Shown: piece after piece, positions 1-6,066 of the stretch
Numbering within the stretch: the first letter of the stretch is position 1
How the letters are laid out: each line of letters opens with the position of its first letter
NCBI GenBank assembly: GCA_002325605.1
Contig: DCSM01000154.1
Location: 8,289 to 14,354, forward strand
DNA: 6,066 bases
Direction: 5' to 3'
Source: Chloroflexaceae bacterium UBA1466
GTDB taxonomy: Bacteria; Chloroflexota; Chloroflexia; Chloroflexales; Chloroflexaceae
Notes under the pieces: generated by a model
What the model was told of the DNA's origin: nothing
Databases searched by the model: none
The model's input: the letters and a program-made list of their open reading frames with translations, nothing else
Program-made: the position numbers and the translations under genes

Positions 1-3000
1 TGCTCTTCTGTCCAACCTGCCAGCAGCGTATCAGATGGTACCGTCGTTGGCTCACCATCTACGATATAGCGATAGGTGAAGTAAGCAGGATCGTACACAT
101 CGGTGATGGGCTGAGTCCAGGCAAATTTTGCCGTACCAGTCGTTCCCCACACCGTCAAATCTGGGTGGGATGCACTGGTGATGATGGGTGCCGCCGGGAG
201 TCCGCTTGCCAATGTTGTTGGCATGCTCGATGCGAGGGCCGTACCCAATGGCTTGCACCCCGACCCGCGTTCTGGGACAAAGTAGTCGAGTACCATCACG
301 GGATGCTCTGTGCCTGTTACTGGAGAACGTATTTTGGTCGAGTAGAAGTAGGGCGTGTAGGTATAGTTACATCCCGCAGAAACGTAGTCGCCATTCTTCA
401 GCTTGGGAGACTGAAAGGTAATGCCCATACCGCGCCCAAAGCTGTGGCTAACACTTTTGCCCCAAGATGAACTAAACGATGCAGACCCACCAACAACAAC
501 CCCACCAGCATAAACTTCGGCACTGATACCGGCGTGAAAACCAACACTCGTTTCCCACGCGGTGCTTTGTTCCTTAGAATTGACCACTTCTACGATGTGG
601 GGAATTTGTCCTACATGGGCGGGTATTCCCGCTGATGCGCTAGGAAAGACATCCTGGTAGAAACCAAAGGGTGGGGTACTTCCTAATGTGGTTCGTCCTG
701 CATCCCAACGCCACAGCAGTTTTTTCTCGCTGGCAACAAGGTTGTCAATGTTGGATGGTAAATTGGAATCACTATAGGGTCCATCGGTAGGGAATTGGGA
801 AACATCAGGGTCTCTATCCATTCCCGCATTGCCGAAAAAGGGTCGCAATGCGTGGCGAACATCTATCCAATCACGATTGCTCGTCTGAAATGAAGTTGCA
901 TACCAATCAGAAAACTCGCTGGCGGTAGCAGGCTCATACCCCGCAATGCGACAGTGGACAAACGGTTCACTTGTCTTGCCACTAGACGATAACGAGGTGC
1001 CATCAAAGGTATACCGATAACATTCGCTGGTGCGTGGTTTGTAGAAGACGGCTCCATCATTGATTGCTTGCAATGTTGTGCCACCACTGACCGATTCGGT
1101 GTTCTCTTTACTCTTTCCAACACTGCCATGCACCCCAAATTCAGCCCGCACTGAGCCACCCGACGCAGTGATGGGGTCTTGATACTGATACCCCACAGTG
1201 AAAGTTCGGTCAAACTCAGTTTGGAATGATTTCCCCCTCGTTGTACTCTGATCTTGGGTTTCAGAATAACTAATCCCAAATTCGCCATCATTGTCGTCAC
1301 CGTCATAGATCCCTTCCAATATGCTACCATCTGCGTTGCGCCAAGTTGGGGGGGCAAACAAGACCATCGAGATTTTGGTCTCATGCATTTGGGTACACCC
1401 TTTGTTCGTATCTAATGTGGCAAAGGTTGAAGACCCAAACATATCTCCGACAGCTAATTGCTCCACAGTAACCGCCTCACCAGCAGCATTACCATTCGTG
1501 AGTTTATCCGCAAGAATATTGGAAGTAACTTTTGTTACCTTCGCATAGGTCTTGCCCGCTGGTTTCTCATACTTCAGGGTACCAAGGCGCAGTTCACTCT
1601 CTCCCACTTTGTATCCTACGACAATATCAGCCAACGTGTCTGCGTTCAGTGACCCTACACCAAGCGAGATGTGCGTCACGCTGGTTTGATCAAATTGTGG
1701 AGTCACGTTGGCTTCATTGTTATCCTGATACGTGACACCTTGCTGGACATTGACAAAGTTTGCTGTATCAGCAGTATGGTTTATACCATCAAACGCATAG
1801 ACCCGAACGAGCAATTTGCTGTCATTGGTATAGGCATTGGCAATCACCAAATCGCTATACAAGTCGCCGTCTACGTCAGCGGCTTTCGCCGCAACACGCT
1901 GCGTTTTGGACGAAGAATCATTGTAGGTTACGGCTTCCTCAAGGCTATAGTCTGTTTTGCCTTGGAGCAGGTGGATGTGGAGTTTATTATCGCCACTGGT
2001 GACAAGAGCCACTTGGTCGGCTCCCAAGCCCATAAAGTCTCCCACCGCAAGCCCATAATCATATTTACGACTCCCATTATAGGCAACAGCATAGACTTTT
2101 TTGTTGACCAAAGAACTTTTTTCTGCGTTCCATGTAAACCAACCAACTTGGTAGTCATTTGAACCTTCCCATACGACGATAATATCGTCATAGCGACCAT
2201 CACCATTGACATCGCCGATGGCTACCTTGACACCTGCGCCACTGGCTTGAATACTGAAACGCTGCGACAGAAAGCGCCCTTTCGTATCTTCCTTGGTGAT
2301 AAGGGACAGGGTTATTTCTTTGTCGTTACTATGGTCTACATAGGCTGCGACTGCCGCTTCACGCTCCTCGCCGGGGAATATGCGCCCAGTTGCTATGGCG
2401 ACGGCATCTGTTTTGCCCGGCAACTTGACGGCATCATTGTCATCAACTTGCCCATAAACCTGTTCATCACCATCAATGTAGACAAACACCCGTTGGGCAT
2501 CCGATGAGGTGCTTCCCACCAAATAGGCCGTTGTTGCGGCAATATTCAAGGAGTAGCCACTTGCTGCATAGCCACTAATTTTTGCGTTGTTTGTCGAAAA
2601 GGTACGATAGTTCCCTTCTGAAGAATCTTTGAAATCTATCGTTGCCGCTTTCAACAAGCGGTCTTTATCTCGATAGGGCAAGAAGACCTGATCGAGCCGT
2701 TGCATCCGTACTTTTTTGGGAGGCACATAGCCCGACGCACACGCAACATCGTTGCCAGGAATGGTAAACTCACGAATGACTTCTTGTGCGTTGACCGGCA
2801 CATAGCTCAAGATAGGGCTACTGTTTACCGTTAGGTGAAACCATCCACCAGAAGCACATCGTGGTCTGCACTCACCTACACCAGGCCAACCAACACTCTT
2901 CGTAGATGTTGCGACAAACCGATACTGGGCGCCTAGTTCTAGGTTAGCAACGTAATTTGCAGGTTTTGTTGACGTATTTCCTCTACTATCTCCAATGACC

Positions 3001-3302
3001 TTTTGCCATTGATTGCCAACATACTGTTGGATTTCCCATGCTTTCGTTATGTCATACGTTTCCCCAAACTGTGGAGATTGTATGGAACCATAGTTTACTT
3101 CAACGTCAACTTTCCGTGTGGTGGCTTGCACCGAGGGTGCCGCTTGCACCGGTGGCGCAAGGGGTGGGGTTTGTGGTTGCCCAAACATGAGCAAAGGGAT
3201 AAGTAACACCCCAAACAACACGAGACACCGCTTGCCGATATGCTGCCATTTCCGCCAACCACGAGTGCGTTTCGCACTTGCTGATAAATTGTTCGTCCTC
3301 AT
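1..3302 (-). CDS. Large exported FG-GAP/VCBS repeat protein, C-terminus cut by window edge
   Basis: The frame is open from the ATG at 3302-3300 to base 3, giving 1100 codons with no stop; the end lies off the window. Residues 1-26 are basic, residues 27-41 form a hydrophobic core (CLVLFGVLLIPLLMFG), and possible signal-peptidase sites follow VQA at 54 or 60, so export is likely. A beta-rich region covers about 61-240. FG-GAP-like repeats centre on residues 306, 364 (DVNGDGRYDD), 422 (GDFMGLGADQ), 476 (DVDGDLYSDL), 550 (GSLNADTLAD) and 620, a spacing of 54-74 residues that suggests a beta-propeller; the Asp-rich loops at 364 and 476 could bind calcium. Residues 682-746 and 910-964 are Ser/Thr/Gly-rich with alternating hydrophobic residues. 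Residues 1036-1100 look like the start of a fibronectin/Ig-like domain. Several cysteines in the exported part could form disulfides. The start is supported by AAGGAAG 9 nt upstream. In-frame ATG 3374 and GTG 3389 are alternative starts. No enzyme motif was recognised; an adhesion, ligand-binding or toxin-like role is inference. Confidence 0.9.
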   Translation of the reverse strand, partial: MRTNNLSASAKRTRGWRKWQHIGKRCLVLFGVLLIPLLMFGQPQTPPLAPPVQAAPSVQATTRKVDVEVNYGSIQSPQFGETYDITKAWEIQQYVGNQWQKVIGDSRGNTSTKPANYVANLELGAQYRFVATSTKSVGWPGVGECRPRCASGGWFHLTVNSSPILSYVPVNAQEVIREFTIPGNDVACASGYVPPKKVRMQRLDQVFLPYRDKDRLLKAATIDFKDSSEGNYRTFSTNNAKISGYAASGYSLNIAATTAYLVGSTSSDAQRVFVYIDGDEQVYGQVDDNDAVKLPGKTDAVAIATGRIFPGEEREAAVAAYVDHSNDKEITLSLITKEDTKGRFLSQRFSIQASGAGVKVAIGDVNGDGRYDDIIVVWEGSNDYQVGWFTWNAEKSSLVNKKVYAVAYNGSRKYDYGLAVGDFMGLGADQVALVTSGDNKLHIHLLQGKTDYSLEEAVTYNDSSSKTQRVAAKAADVDGDLYSDLVIANAYTNDSKLLVRVYAFDGINHTADTANFVNVQQGVTYQDNNEANVTPQFDQTSVTHISLGVGSLNADTLADIVVGYKVGESELRLGTLKYEKPAGKTYAKVTKVTSNILADKLTNGNAAGEAVTVEQLAVGDMFGSSTFATLDTNKGCTQMHETKISMVLFAPPTWRNADGSILEGIYDGDDNDGEFGISYSETQDQSTTRGKSFQTEFDRTFTVGYQYQDPITASGGSVRAEFGVHGSVGKSKENTESVSGGTTLQAINDGAVFYKPRTSECYRYTFDGTSLSSSGKTSEPFVHCRIAGYEPATASEFSDWYATSFQTSNRDWIDVRHALRPFFGNAGMDRDPDVSQFPTDGPYSDSNLPSNIDNLVASEKKLLWRWDAGRTTLGSTPPFGFYQDVFPSASAGIPAHVGQIPHIVEVVNSKEQSTAWETSVGFHAGISAEVYAGGVVVGGSASFSSSWGKSVSHSFGRGMGITFQSPKLKNGDYVSAGCNYTYTPYFYSTKIRSPVTGTEHPVMVLDYFVPERGSGCKPLGTALASSMPTTLASGLPAAPIITSASHPDLTVWGTTGTAKFAWTQPITDVYDPAYFTYRYIVDGEPTTVPSDTLLAGWTEE
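3196..3262 (-). repeat. 67-bp direct repeat, copy inside the signal-peptide coding region
   Basis: This copy encodes the basic and hydrophobic part of the signal peptide of the FG-GAP gene (residues about 14-36, GWRKWQHIGKRCLVLFGVLL). It matches 3321-3387 at 64 of 67 positions, with differences at 3198, 3208 and 3226. The offset is 125 bp, which is not a multiple of three. Confidence 0.93.
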
Positions 3303-3311
3303 ATTTTGCAA

Positions 3312-3318
3312 CTTCCTT
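3312..3318 (-). promoter_or_regulatory. Ribosome binding site supporting the ATG at 3302
   Basis: The minus strand reads AAGGAAG, 9 nt before the ATG at 3302. A second AAGGAAGTTG lies at 3394-3403, 7 nt before an in-frame GTG at 3389. Starting at GTG would add 29 residues ahead of an already complete signal peptide, so 3302 is preferred. Confidence 0.6.
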
Positions 3319-3320
3319 AG

Positions 3321-3387
3321 GGAATAAGTAACGCCCCAAACAACACGAGATACCGCTTGCCGATATGCTGCCATTTCCGCCAACCAC
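3321..3387 (-). pseudogene. Decayed duplicate of the signal-peptide segment in the leader
   Basis: This second copy of the 67-bp repeat lies just upstream of the real start codon. Read in the frame matching the signal peptide, it gives GWRKWQHIGKRYLVLFGALLIP followed at once by TAA (3317-3319), and the frame opens after a TGA at 3416-3418 without an ATG. Compared with the functional copy, the roughly 40 bases between the ribosome binding site and the GWRKW codons are missing, including the ATG. Two of the three base differences change the encoded residue conservatively (Cys to Tyr, Val to Ala) and one is silent, so the copy may derive from a once-functional paralogue or a tandem duplication. 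It lies in the predicted 5' leader of the FG-GAP gene. Confidence 0.65.
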
Positions 3388-3567
3388 ACTTTCCAACTTC
3401 CTTTTCGTTCCAAACTCAAGATTGATACCGTAATCGTAACCAAATAAGACAATTCTCTTGTGCTACTTTCCTTCTCGAAACCAACTGTCCTTGTATGCGA
3501 AGCAAGCTCAGTATGTATGATGATAGCTTATGAAAAGTTCTAAAAATTACTTTTGGTAGTTCCTTTT

Positions 3568-3597
3568 ATTATACAAAAAAACCATTTCTCATTGCAA
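3568..3597 (-). promoter_or_regulatory. Sigma70-like promoter of the FG-GAP gene
   Basis: The minus strand has a perfect -10 box TATAAT at 3573-3568 and TTGCAA (4 of 6 matches to TTGACA) at 3597-3592, with an 18-nt spacer. The predicted transcript starts near 3561 and would have a leader of about 260 nt before the ATG at 3302. The -35 element sits 3 nt below the 11-bp repeat array, as expected for a promoter whose polymerase contact is helped by an activator. Confidence 0.65.
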
Positions 3598-3600
3598 GCA

Positions 3601-3644
3601 AAAAGCGGCCATCTTGGGGACAAAAAGCGGACAGAAAGTGGACA
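3601..3644 (-). promoter_or_regulatory. Four direct repeats with 11-bp period upstream of the -35 box
   Basis: The minus strand reads TGTCCACTTTC, TGTCCGCTTTT, TGTCCCCAAGA, TGGCCGCTTTT as four consecutive 11-mers. The TGTCC (or TGGCC) cores begin at 3644, 3633, 3622 and 3611, and the next 11-mer (from 3600) overlaps the -35 element. Direct repeats spaced by one helical turn and abutting the -35 are the known layout for PhoB/OmpR-family activators. That family assignment is inference, since the cores differ from the enterobacterial PHO box. Confidence 0.65.
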
Positions 3645-3657
3645 TCTTCGCCAAAAA

Positions 3658-3671
3658 CTAGAATGTTCTAG
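3658..3671. promoter_or_regulatory. 14-bp perfect palindrome, candidate operator or weak terminator
   Basis: The minus strand reads CTAGAACATTCTAG, with six-base arms and a two-base centre. The flanking bases G and T extend it to an imperfect 7-2-7 dyad, the geometry used by NarL-type dimers. It lies 60 nt past the stop of the kinase-regulator gene and 14 nt before the 11-bp array. On the minus strand it is followed by TTTTT, so a short hairpin (CTAGA, loop ACAT, TCTAG) could also act as a weak intrinsic terminator. Confidence 0.4.
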
Positions 3672-3730
3672 CGAAACACTGAAAAAGCACTACCATTTTT
3701 GCCACTACTGCTGCTTCCTTCCATTGTCGA

Positions 3731-5956
3731 TCATACATCATCATAATCTGCGGGCAATGTCCAAGTACCATCTTCCATTTTTTGGTACGCATAGGCAATA
3801 GCTTCTTGGCGGTTTTTCACATGCAAGGTAGCAATAATTTTGGTGATCTGCCGCCGCAATGTCCGCTCACTATAATCCAATCGGGTGGCTATATCATATT
3901 GACGATACCCTTGCACCAGCAACATTAGGATGGTTTTTTGTTTCATTGTCAAGAAACCACTAAGCATTACCTGCTTTTCCTCGTCTGCTTTGGTGTGGTC
4001 GGTCAGAACAACTGGCTGCGGGGGTGTGGTATCCCGTGCAAATTCTTGGAGAATACGCGCTGCCAGCCCCGGCGACAAGAGTGCTTCCCCGTGACGCAAA
4101 CCGAGCAGCAGCTTACACAATTCCTCCTGGTGCAAACTCTTGAGGAGGTAGCCTGTAGCACCATATTTAATCGCTTCAAAGAGGTGCGTATCATCATCCG
4201 AAACAGTCAACATCACAATTTGTATCTTAGGCAGAGCAGCGGTAATGACCCGTGTTGCCTCTAATCCATCACTTTCTGGCATATTGACATCCATCAAGAT
4301 AACATCTGGGTTCAGGGCATGGGCTTGCGCTACCGCTTCTTTTCCATTCCTCGCCGTACCAACCACCTGAAACCCGTGGACGGTTAAGAGATGGTGTAGG
4401 CCATAGAGAAAAAGATCGTTATCATCTACCAGCAGCACCCGTATGGCATGCTTTGGAGAGGATTGTTCGTGCTGGAAGTGTTGTTGCTGGAGTGGTAGCG
4501 TAATATGCAGATGGGTGCCACATTCAGGACAGGATGTTATTTCAAGTGTGCCCGCCATATCTGAAACACGTCCCCGGATACTAGTCAGTCCGAAGCCGCT
4601 CCCATCGGGCAAGAGTGGGGGAGCATTGGGTGATGAGCAAAAACCATGTCCATTGTCTTGTATACACAAAATCAATGAATCTGTCCTATAGTCCAATCTT
4701 ATTTCAACCTGGGTTGCCTGAGCGTGTTTTCGCACATTGGTGAGGGCTTCTTGGACAATGCTCAATAAATGTAGCTCAATCGTAGGAATGAGTCGCTTGT
4801 ATTGCAGATTGGACGAGGTGGTGAAGGTGATTGCAATGTTGTGGATCTGCTGAAATTGGGATACGTAGGTGTTGATGCTCTGGACAACCCAATGGGCGGT
4901 AAACTCTTGCTTGTTTATAAAGGGCATCTTCGTGCCAATTTGGACCCCTAGAATGTAGTCGCGGATGTCCAGACTGGTATGTTGGACTGTCGTCACGATA
5001 TGCTCCAAGAGTATTTGTGCTGCGGTCTGGTCGTTGTACTCAAGCAGTTTTTGAATCGCTTGGGTTTGCGTATTGACATACCCCAAGACTTGTCCGAAGT
5101 TATCGTGGAGTTCACGTGCTAGTCGTTCGCGTTCTTGTAAGATACTGACAGCGCGTTCTTGCTCAAGCATACGCTGTTCGGCTTGTTGCCGTTCGTATAT
5201 TTCTTGCTGAAGGGCATTGTTGGTTTGGGTTAATGATTCTGTACGTTCGGCGATACGTTGTTCTAATTCGGCATTAAGCTGTTGGAGTTCTGCTTGATGT
5301 GTATAGACCCGTTGCAAACTTTGCTGTATCGTCTTGATACTCAAAAAGATGATACTTCCAACAAATCCAGTCCCAATACTTTGAGCTATCCAACTGCTGC
5401 CGAGTGTCATTGGGTCAAAGCTCCGGTCTAGGGCTTTGACGGGCATAGGCACAAATCCAATGTGGTAGCCGAGAAGCATTATGCCCATGGTGACAAGACT
5501 TAATGCACAAAAGAACACCGCTTCTTTGTGGTTGAGAAACATGATACTAAAAACAATGAGCAGGATATAATAGATACGACCCACACCGAGCAATCCTGCT
5601 GATAGAAACCACAGTGTTCCATTTAGGTAGGTAAGCAGCAACAAGATTCTGACACGCCATACAAAGGGAATGGTATGGGCAAAAGCAATGATGCCGAGGG
5701 TGATACTATTGAAAACACCAAGAAAGAGAAAAGCATAGAGATGATAGAGAAAAATAAAGGGGATAACCCAACAGAGCCACAAGGGAATCATCACAAAGAA
5801 GATGATCCGGCTTATCTTGGAAAAAACTGTTTCGCGCCAATAAGCGATTTCTTGGCGCACAGCATGAGCGATTTGTTCTGGGACTTGTTGTTTGCTTGCA
5901 AACATAATACTCCTACCGTGATTGCTAGTTGACAACCAAGAATTCATTTGGTACAT
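3731..5956 (-). CDS. Membrane sensor histidine kinase fused to receiver and LuxR-type DNA-binding domain
   Basis: This is a 741-residue single-chain two-component system. Residues about 47-208 hold roughly six membrane helices with short loops, so no large external sensor domain is present. Residues about 210-270 form a Gln/Glu-rich coiled coil. The HisKA_3 dimerisation domain follows with phospho-acceptor His284 (RELHDNFGQ). The ATPase domain has the N box around Asn407 (QEALTNVRKHA), the G1 box DNGHGF at 434-439 and the G2 box GSGFGLTSIRGR at 452-463. The receiver domain (about 504-620) has acidic pair Asp511/Asp512, phospho-acceptor Asp556, Thr584 and Lys606, all expected residues. Residues about 665-725 form a LuxR/NarL-type helix-turn-helix with the typical ending KNRQEAIAYA. 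All catalytic residues are present, so it should be active, with phosphate passing from His284 to Asp556 in cis or between partners. The chosen ATG (5956) has AGAGGA 7 nt upstream. ATG 5905 with AGGAG at 4 nt is an alternative, and an upstream TTG at 6004 is less likely. Target genes are unknown; the next gene downstream is a candidate. Confidence 0.93.
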   Translation of the reverse strand: MYQMNSWLSTSNHGRSIMFASKQQVPEQIAHAVRQEIAYWRETVFSKISRIIFFVMIPLWLCWVIPFIFLYHLYAFLFLGVFNSITLGIIAFAHTIPFVWRVRILLLLTYLNGTLWFLSAGLLGVGRIYYILLIVFSIMFLNHKEAVFFCALSLVTMGIMLLGYHIGFVPMPVKALDRSFDPMTLGSSWIAQSIGTGFVGSIIFLSIKTIQQSLQRVYTHQAELQQLNAELEQRIAERTESLTQTNNALQQEIYERQQAEQRMLEQERAVSILQERERLARELHDNFGQVLGYVNTQTQAIQKLLEYNDQTAAQILLEHIVTTVQHTSLDIRDYILGVQIGTKMPFINKQEFTAHWVVQSINTYVSQFQQIHNIAITFTTSSNLQYKRLIPTIELHLLSIVQEALTNVRKHAQATQVEIRLDYRTDSLILCIQDNGHGFCSSPNAPPLLPDGSGFGLTSIRGRVSDMAGTLEITSCPECGTHLHITLPLQQQHFQHEQSSPKHAIRVLLVDDNDLFLYGLHHLLTVHGFQVVGTARNGKEAVAQAHALNPDVILMDVNMPESDGLEATRVITAALPKIQIVMLTVSDDDTHLFEAIKYGATGYLLKSLHQEELCKLLLGLRHGEALLSPGLAARILQEFARDTTPPQPVVLTDHTKADEEKQVMLSGFLTMKQKTILMLLVQGYRQYDIATRLDYSERTLRRQITKIIATLHVKNRQEAIAYAYQKMEDGTWTLPADYDDV

Positions 5957-5963
5957 GATGGTT

Positions 5964-5969
5964 TCCTCT
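5964..5969 (-). promoter_or_regulatory. Ribosome binding site of the kinase-regulator gene
   Basis: AGAGGA on the minus strand, 7 nt before the ATG at 5956, supports that start over the in-frame TTG at 6004. A competing AGGAG at 5910-5914 precedes the ATG at 5905 by 4 nt and would remove 17 residues without touching any domain. Confidence 0.5.
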
Positions 5970-6043
5970 CGACCTAAGTTGCTAACTTGGCTGAACAAAA
6001 GCAAAGGAATTTGGAATTCTACCAGACCGTGAAGGGCTACCTG

Positions 6044-6066
6044 GTATCTAGCACTTCCAAAGATAC
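6044..6066. repeat. Inverted repeat GTATCT / AGATAC at the window edge
   Basis: GTATCT at 6044-6049 and AGATAC at 6061-6066 are perfect inverted six-mers around an 11-base centre, about 90-110 bp upstream of the kinase-regulator start. It could be an operator or the base of a hairpin. The window ends inside it, so its full extent cannot be seen. The rest of 5970-6066 shows no convincing -10/-35 pair. Confidence 0.3.

Noticed and set aside
863..2212. Several antisense or other-frame open frames of 65-173 codons inside the FG-GAP gene
   Set aside because: All are shadows of the continuous minus-strand frame, which carries clear FG-GAP motifs.
3222..3230. Cys26 of the FG-GAP protein as a lipoprotein anchor
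   Set aside because: It sits at the start of the hydrophobic core rather than after it, so it does not form a lipobox.
3106..3396. Minus-strand open frame of 96 codons crossing both repeat copies
   Set aside because: It is an out-of-frame reading of the signal-peptide repeat and the start of the FG-GAP gene. Its length results from the duplication and it has no recognisable domain.
3673..3720. CACTACCA / CACTACTG similarity downstream of the kinase-regulator stop
   Set aside because: This is a short direct repeat, not an inverted one, so it makes no terminator hairpin.
3553..3801. Plus-strand open frame of 82 codons over the spacer
   Set aside because: It runs across the 11-bp array and antisense to the kinase-regulator end, has no ribosome binding site of note, and has low-complexity composition.
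5976..5988. AAGTT-GCT-AACTT inverted repeat ahead of the kinase-regulator start
   Set aside because: The five-base arms are short and AT-rich and easily arise by chance; nothing else supports a function.
5957..6004. Extension of the kinase-regulator to a TTG at 6004
   Set aside because: The added 16 residues precede a better ATG with AGAGGA spacing, and no ribosome binding site of similar quality was seen before the TTG.

Overview
The window holds two long genes, both read from the minus strand, separated by about 430 bases that carry the most informative regulatory sequence. Moderate base composition, a HisKA_3-type sensor kinase joined to a LuxR/NarL-type regulator, and a very large exported FG-GAP/VCBS repeat protein suggest a free-living environmental bacterium. 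A Chloroflexota (Herpetosiphon-like) origin would fit, but this is a low-confidence impression because there is no rRNA, tRNA or marker gene.

Layout in the direction of transcription (right to left). From 6066 to 5957 is the upstream region of the first gene, with a small inverted repeat at the window edge. From 5956 to 3731 is a 741-residue membrane protein that combines a six-helix sensor, a coiled coil, a HisKA_3/HATPase kinase, a receiver domain and a LuxR-type DNA-binding domain in one chain. From 3730 to 3303 the spacer holds a 14-bp palindrome, a four-unit direct repeat with an exact 11-bp period, a good sigma70-like promoter directly below it, and a leader of about 260 nt. The leader includes a decayed copy of the next gene's own signal-peptide coding sequence. 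From 3302 leftward off the window edge is an exported protein of at least 1100 residues. It has a signal peptide, an N-terminal beta-rich region, five to seven FG-GAP-like repeats (a probable beta-propeller), two Ser/Thr-rich amphipathic beta stretches, and the start of a fibronectin/Ig-like domain. Its frame is open without interruption from 3302 to base 3, and the C-terminus lies outside the window.

How they may work together (inference): the fused kinase-regulator senses a membrane or envelope signal. The neighbouring exported protein has its own promoter with operator-like repeats, so it is a plausible target. The 11-bp direct-repeat architecture resembles PhoB/OmpR-type sites more than NarL-type sites, whereas the palindrome between the two genes has the 7-2-7 spacing seen for NarL-type dimers. 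Two different regulators may therefore converge here. No RNA gene, CRISPR array, transposase or integrase was seen.
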